Below, one piece after another: positions 60,578-64,000 of a DNA stretch of 64,000 bases. The notes beneath the pieces are model-generated. The model was given only the letters and a program-made list of their open reading frames with translations. It was not told where the DNA came from and did not search any database. Made by a program: the position numbers and the translations under genes. The stretch's first letter is position 1. Every line of letters starts with the position of its first letter. Source of the stretch: Erythrobacter donghaensis (GTDB lineage Bacteria; Pseudomonadota; Alphaproteobacteria; Sphingomonadales; Sphingomonadaceae); the NCBI RefSeq assembly GCF_002155425.1, contig NZ_MUYG01000011.1, positions 372,001 through 436,000 on the forward strand, given 5' to 3'.

Positions 60578-61720
60578 ATGCTCGCGACCTCCTATCGCAC
60601 CGCCTATAACGAAGACCACGAGGCCTTCCGCGACACGGTCCGCAAGGTCTTCGCCGAAGCGCTGACGCCGCATATGGACGAGCATGAGGCCAAAGGCATC
60701 GTGCCGCGCGACGTGTGGAAAAAGATGGGCGATGCGGGCATGCTGTGCATGACGGTGAAGGAGGAAAACGGCGGCCTCGGGCTCGATTTCGGCTTCAACT
60801 GCGTGCTCACCGAGGAGCTGTCCTACCTCGGCTCGTCCGCCGGCTTCACGCTGCAGAACGACATCACCGCCAACTACTTCGAACGCCTCGGCACCCCCGA
60901 ACAGCGCGCCAAGTATCTCCCGGGCATGGTCAGCGGCGACGTCATCACCGCGATCGCCATGACCGAACCGGGCGCGGGGAGCGACCTTCAGGGCATCCGC
61001 ACCACGGCGAAGAAGGACGGCAACCACCTCGTCATCAACGGGTCGAAGACCTACATCACCAACGGCCAGAACGCCGATTGCGTGATCGTGGTCGCCAAGA
61101 CCGATCCCGAGAAGGGCGCGAAGGGCATTTCGCTGGTGCTGGTCGACGCCGAGACCCCCGGCTTCGAGCGTGGACGCAATCTCGACAAGATCGGCCAGCA
61201 CGCCGCCGATACCTCGGAACTGTTCTTCAACGATTGCCGCGTGCCGATGACCAATATCCTCGGCGGCGAGGGCATGGGCTTCGTGCATCTGATGGAAGAG
61301 CTGCCGCAGGAACGCCTCGGCATCGCGGTCGGCGCGCAGGCGGCGGCGCAGCGAGCGTTTGACGAAGCGGTCAAGTTCACCAAGGACCGCAAGGCGTTTG
61401 GCAAGACCGTGTTCGAATTCCAGAACACCAAGTTCACGCTCGCCGACCTCAAGGCCAAGTTGCAAGTGGGCTGGGCGCACCTCGATTGGGCGATCCGCAA
61501 GCACTTGGCAGGCGAACTCACCACCGACGAGGCGAGCGCCGCCAAGCTGTGGCACACCGACCTGCAATGGGAATGCTGCGACACCGCGCTGCAACTCCAC
61601 GGCGGAGCGGGCTATATGAACGAATACGCCATCGCCCGCCTGTGGCGCGATGCGCGCGTGACCCGCATTTTCGGGGGCACCAACGAGATCATGAAGGAAG
61701 TGATCTCGCGGTCGATCTGA
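60578..61720 (+). CDS. Acyl-CoA dehydrogenase, long-chain type
   Basis: FAD enzyme of 380 aa performing the first step of fatty acid beta-oxidation. ITAIAMTEPGAGSDLQGIRT and the C-terminal RVTRIFGGTNEIMKE are family signatures. GGT replaces the EGT that carries the catalytic glutamate in short-chain enzymes, while ELPQERLGIAVGAQ and RAFDEAVKFTKDRKAFGKTV match long-chain and isovaleryl enzymes, where the base lies in that helix. The ATG at 60578 follows GGAGAG. Confidence 0.92.
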   Translation: MLATSYRTAYNEDHEAFRDTVRKVFAEALTPHMDEHEAKGIVPRDVWKKMGDAGMLCMTVKEENGGLGLDFGFNCVLTEELSYLGSSAGFTLQNDITANYFERLGTPEQRAKYLPGMVSGDVITAIAMTEPGAGSDLQGIRTTAKKDGNHLVINGSKTYITNGQNADCVIVVAKTDPEKGAKGISLVLVDAETPGFERGRNLDKIGQHAADTSELFFNDCRVPMTNILGGEGMGFVHLMEELPQERLGIAVGAQAAAQRAFDEAVKFTKDRKAFGKTVFEFQNTKFTLADLKAKLQVGWAHLDWAIRKHLAGELTTDEASAAKLWHTDLQWECCDTALQLHGGAGYMNEYAIARLWRDARVTRIFGGTNEIMKEVISRSI

Positions 61721-61777
61721 GCCATAAGGTCGCTCATCTGCCGACCAATCGCCAGCCATGAAACAGGGGTCGCAGCT

Positions 61778-62725
61778 ATGTTTCGAAAATGCATTTTGAT
61801 CTTCATTCCCGCAGCCTTGGGATCTGCTGTGGCGGGCGCCGTTGCACAGGACAATATCGAAGGCAGCGCAAGCCTCACCGAGCCAAAAGCATGGGAGCGC
61901 CCAGTCACCATCGCATTCGAGCGTTCTGAAGGTGCAATAAACTTCCACCCGCTTTTCAATGCCAGCCTGCCGCTGTTTCGCGCGAACGTTGGCGGAGAAG
62001 AGGTGTGCGCGACGGTCGATACGGGTGCTTCACACACCGTGATCAGTATCGAATTGGCGGCGCGCTTGCGGCTCGACAAGCTCCTTTTCTTGAACGGGGT
62101 GGAGACACCGTCTGTCGACATTTCAGGCTATCTCACATCGCCGGTTGAAGTCGAAGTTCCCTCGCAATTTCGTTATACAGGATCATTGATAGCAACGCCT
62201 TGGCCTGAATTGATCTGTGAACCGGGGCTAAAGCTTGAGCTGATTCTCGGCATGACGGCATTCAAGTCGATGACGGTTTTCGTAGACCATCCCAAGAAGC
62301 GCATCGCGTTTCTGCCGAGCGGACGCCTCAAGCCTATTGAAAAACCGCATATTAAGATTCCTTGGATCGACAACAGGATCGCCGGAATGCTGGAAGGGCA
62401 GACCGTCAGCATGATGCTGGACACGGGCGTGAACGAGCCGATGTTGGTGAAGGATGGTGCTTGGGACACTTATTTTGCCGGCAAGGCCGTTGTGGCAGCC
62501 GAACCGATCCGCACTGCTGGCGGGGTCATTACCGAAACGGTCAAGATCGAAGATGCCAACCTTGCCATCGAGCGTGCAACGATCACGGCGCGCGCTCTGC
62601 GGTATCCCGACACGGATTGGGCGACGCCGGTAGTTCTGGGCTACGCGTTCTTTACGCAGTACCCGTTCATCTTCGACGCCACAGGACAAGCGATTTATAT
62701 GCTCCCCAATGATACCGACAAATGA
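61778..62725 (+). CDS. Secreted retropepsin-like aspartic protease
   Basis: Exported protein of 315 aa with signal peptide 1-24. Two aspartic protease motifs are visible: CATVDTGASHTVISIELAAR (about 80-100) and MMLDTGVNEPMLVKDG (about 208-225), giving a bilobed single-chain pepsin-like layout of bacterial retropepsins. The substrate is unknown. The second motif has DTG-V-N rather than DTGAS, so full activity is uncertain. The stop overlaps the SDR start by four bases, and base composition is lower in GC than the SDR. Confidence 0.8.
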   Translation: MFRKCILIFIPAALGSAVAGAVAQDNIEGSASLTEPKAWERPVTIAFERSEGAINFHPLFNASLPLFRANVGGEEVCATVDTGASHTVISIELAARLRLDKLLFLNGVETPSVDISGYLTSPVEVEVPSQFRYTGSLIATPWPELICEPGLKLELILGMTAFKSMTVFVDHPKKRIAFLPSGRLKPIEKPHIKIPWIDNRIAGMLEGQTVSMMLDTGVNEPMLVKDGAWDTYFAGKAVVAAEPIRTAGGVITETVKIEDANLAIERATITARALRYPDTDWATPVVLGYAFFTQYPFIFDATGQAIYMLPNDTDK

Positions 62726-63462
62726 CCGACCCCCTCGACTTCACCGGCCGCCGCGTTCTCGTCATCGGAGGATCGTCGGGGATCGGGAATGGCATTGCCC
62801 ACGGCTTCCGCCAGCGCGGCGCGGATGTGACCGTCACGGGCACGCGGCCCGATGCGGGGGACTATCTCGAGGCCGAGGACTCTGATTTCACAGGGCTCGA
62901 CTACCGCCAGCTCGACCTGACCGACAGGCTCGCGGCCGACCGGCTGGCGGGGTTGGTCGCGCCCTTCGATGTCATTGTCCAGTCGCAGGGCGCGGTGCGG
63001 TACAAGCGGGCCGAATTCACTCGCGAGGGGTGGGATTCGGTGGTCGACGTCAACCTCAATTCGGTGATGGACGTCGCCCGCGCCTTCCACGCCGGGTTGG
63101 CCGAGACGCGAGGGGTGATGATCATCGTCTCCAGCGTCGCCGCGTTCAAATCGACCATCGGCACGCCCGCCTATGCTGCCTCCAAGGCGGGCGCGGCGAG
63201 CCTTACCAAGACGCTGGGCGAGGCCTGGGCGCGCGACGGTATCCGCGTCAACGGCATCGCGCCGGGGCTGGTGCCGACCAAGCTTACCAGCGTCACCACC
63301 GACCATCCCGAACGCCTGGAAGCCAGCCTCAGGGCGATCCCCCTGCGCCGCATGGGCACGCCCGAGGACATGGCGGGCGCGGCGCTGTTCCTCGCCTCGC
63401 CGCTCGCCGCGTACATCATCGGACAGACGCTGGTGGTGGATGGCGGACTGACGCTGTCCTGA
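62722..63462 (+). CDS. SDR-family oxidoreductase
   Basis: NAD(P)-dependent dehydrogenase of 246 aa of the classical type. The cofactor motif is VLVIGGSSGIGNGIAHGF, the catalytic Tyr and Lys are in TPAYAASKAGAASL, with the serine in IIVSSVAAFKS, and the end reads GQTLVVDGGLTLS. It is translationally coupled to the retropepsin gene (ATGA). The substrate is not visible. Confidence 0.9.
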   Translation: MTDPLDFTGRRVLVIGGSSGIGNGIAHGFRQRGADVTVTGTRPDAGDYLEAEDSDFTGLDYRQLDLTDRLAADRLAGLVAPFDVIVQSQGAVRYKRAEFTREGWDSVVDVNLNSVMDVARAFHAGLAETRGVMIIVSSVAAFKSTIGTPAYAASKAGAASLTKTLGEAWARDGIRVNGIAPGLVPTKLTSVTTDHPERLEASLRAIPLRRMGTPEDMAGAALFLASPLAAYIIGQTLVVDGGLTLS

Positions 63463-63557
63463 GGCCCTCGCAAGGATTGCGACTCCCGCCTGTAATCCCG
63501 TCATAAACGCGTCACACACCTGCGCCACTCCCCCTTGGCAATCGGGGCAAGCAGCGC

Positions 63558-64000
63558 ATGGATGTCGTCAATATCTTCCTGACCGGCGAACTGGGCGAGA
63601 GCCTTGATGATTTCGTGCACGATCAGCGCCGCTTCACCTTTGACAGGCTGGGCGCGGAAGGCCCGCGGCGGCTGGTCGAGGGGCCGATGTGGGCCTTTGT
63701 CGACTGGGTGATGCCCGACCTCGCAGGCCTCGAAATGTGCCGCCGCTTGCGCGCCGATCCGCGCACCGCTGACGCTCATGTTACCATGGTGCTGGAAGAG
63801 GACGACGCTGAGGATCGCCGCCGGGCGCTGAGGGCCGGGGCCGACGATTACGTGATCGGGCCGCTCACCCGCACCGCCGTGCTCGACCGCGTGCTGGCGC
63901 TGCAATCGCGCGGGCTGGAGCGTCACGCGACCCAGCGGTTTGAAATGGGCGCGCTCACCATCGACATGGCAGCGTTGCAGGCGCGCTGGGCGGGCGAGCC
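63558..64000 (+). CDS. Degenerate response regulator, C-terminus beyond window
   Basis: The frame is open to the window end, with 147 codons visible. A receiver fold is clear: AFVDWVMPDLAGLEMCRRLR carries the phospho-acceptor aspartate, and RALRAGADDYVIGPLTRTAV follows. The acidic pair of the first strand is missing (NIFLTGELGE), and the conserved lysine before the proline of the last strand is glycine. FEMGALTIDMAALQA resembles the start of an OmpR-type effector domain. It may work without phosphorylation. Confidence 0.8.
   Translation, partial: MDVVNIFLTGELGESLDDFVHDQRRFTFDRLGAEGPRRLVEGPMWAFVDWVMPDLAGLEMCRRLRADPRTADAHVTMVLEEDDAEDRRRALRAGADDYVIGPLTRTAVLDRVLALQSRGLERHATQRFEMGALTIDMAALQARWAGE

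Overview
The window reads as chromosomal DNA of an aerobic anoxygenic phototrophic alphaproteobacterium, most like the Erythrobacter/Porphyrobacter (Sphingomonadales) group. The basis is high GC, a compact photosynthesis gene cluster with acsF as the only cyclase, LH1 genes without LH2, pufBALM without pufQ or pufC, and an AerR/PpsR regulator pair. The genus is an inference from gene content and order.

Layout. (1) 1-11.4 kb is a maltose/alpha-glucan locus: partial tryptophan-halogenase-like gene, LacI regulator and two GH13 enzymes on minus; MFS sugar transporter, a secreted GH13 and a GH97 alpha-glucosidase on plus. An 18-bp perfect palindrome lies in the divergent promoter region. (2) 11.3-13.4 kb is sparse: a beta-propeller-type secreted protein, a doubtful short ORF and hairpin-rich spacers. 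(3) 13.4-47.5 kb is the photosynthesis cluster. A minus superoperon bchF-N-B-H-L-M-lhaA-puhA-B-C-orf100-acsF-puhE-hemA diverges from aerR-ppsR, followed by bchG, a PucC-like gene, bchP, tspO and a small membrane ORF. This meets, at a strong bidirectional terminator, the minus operon crtF-bchC-X-Y-Z-pufB-A-L-M. crtD-crtC diverge from crtF. (4) 47.6-50.6 kb holds tRNA-Ser(GCU), an EipA/DUF1134 protein, an aminotransferase and a GNAT acetyltransferase. (5) 50.6-54.4 kb is bchI-D-O with a 55-codon membrane ORF. (6) 54.4-58.3 kb is an iron(III) ABC transporter, followed by ferredoxin-NADP reductase. (7) 59.3-64 kb is accessory: small secreted proteins, palindromic repeats, an acyl-CoA dehydrogenase, a retropepsin-like protein, an SDR and the start of a degenerate response regulator.

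How it works together. The cluster encodes the Mg-branch of bacteriochlorophyll a synthesis from Mg chelatase (bchI, D, H) through bchM, acsF, dark-operative reductase bchLNB, bchF, bchXYZ, bchC, bchG and bchP. It also encodes the reaction centre and LH1 polypeptides and their assembly factors, and the late carotenoid steps crtC, crtD and crtF. crtE, crtB, crtI, bchE and bchJ are not in the window. Four similar 18-bp PpsR-type boxes precede bchF/aerR, bchG, bchC and crtF/crtD, and three overlap plausible -35 elements. This suggests repression by PpsR, relieved through a B12-binding AerR. The iron transporter and heme/BChl precursor gene hemA fit the metal and tetrapyrrole demand.
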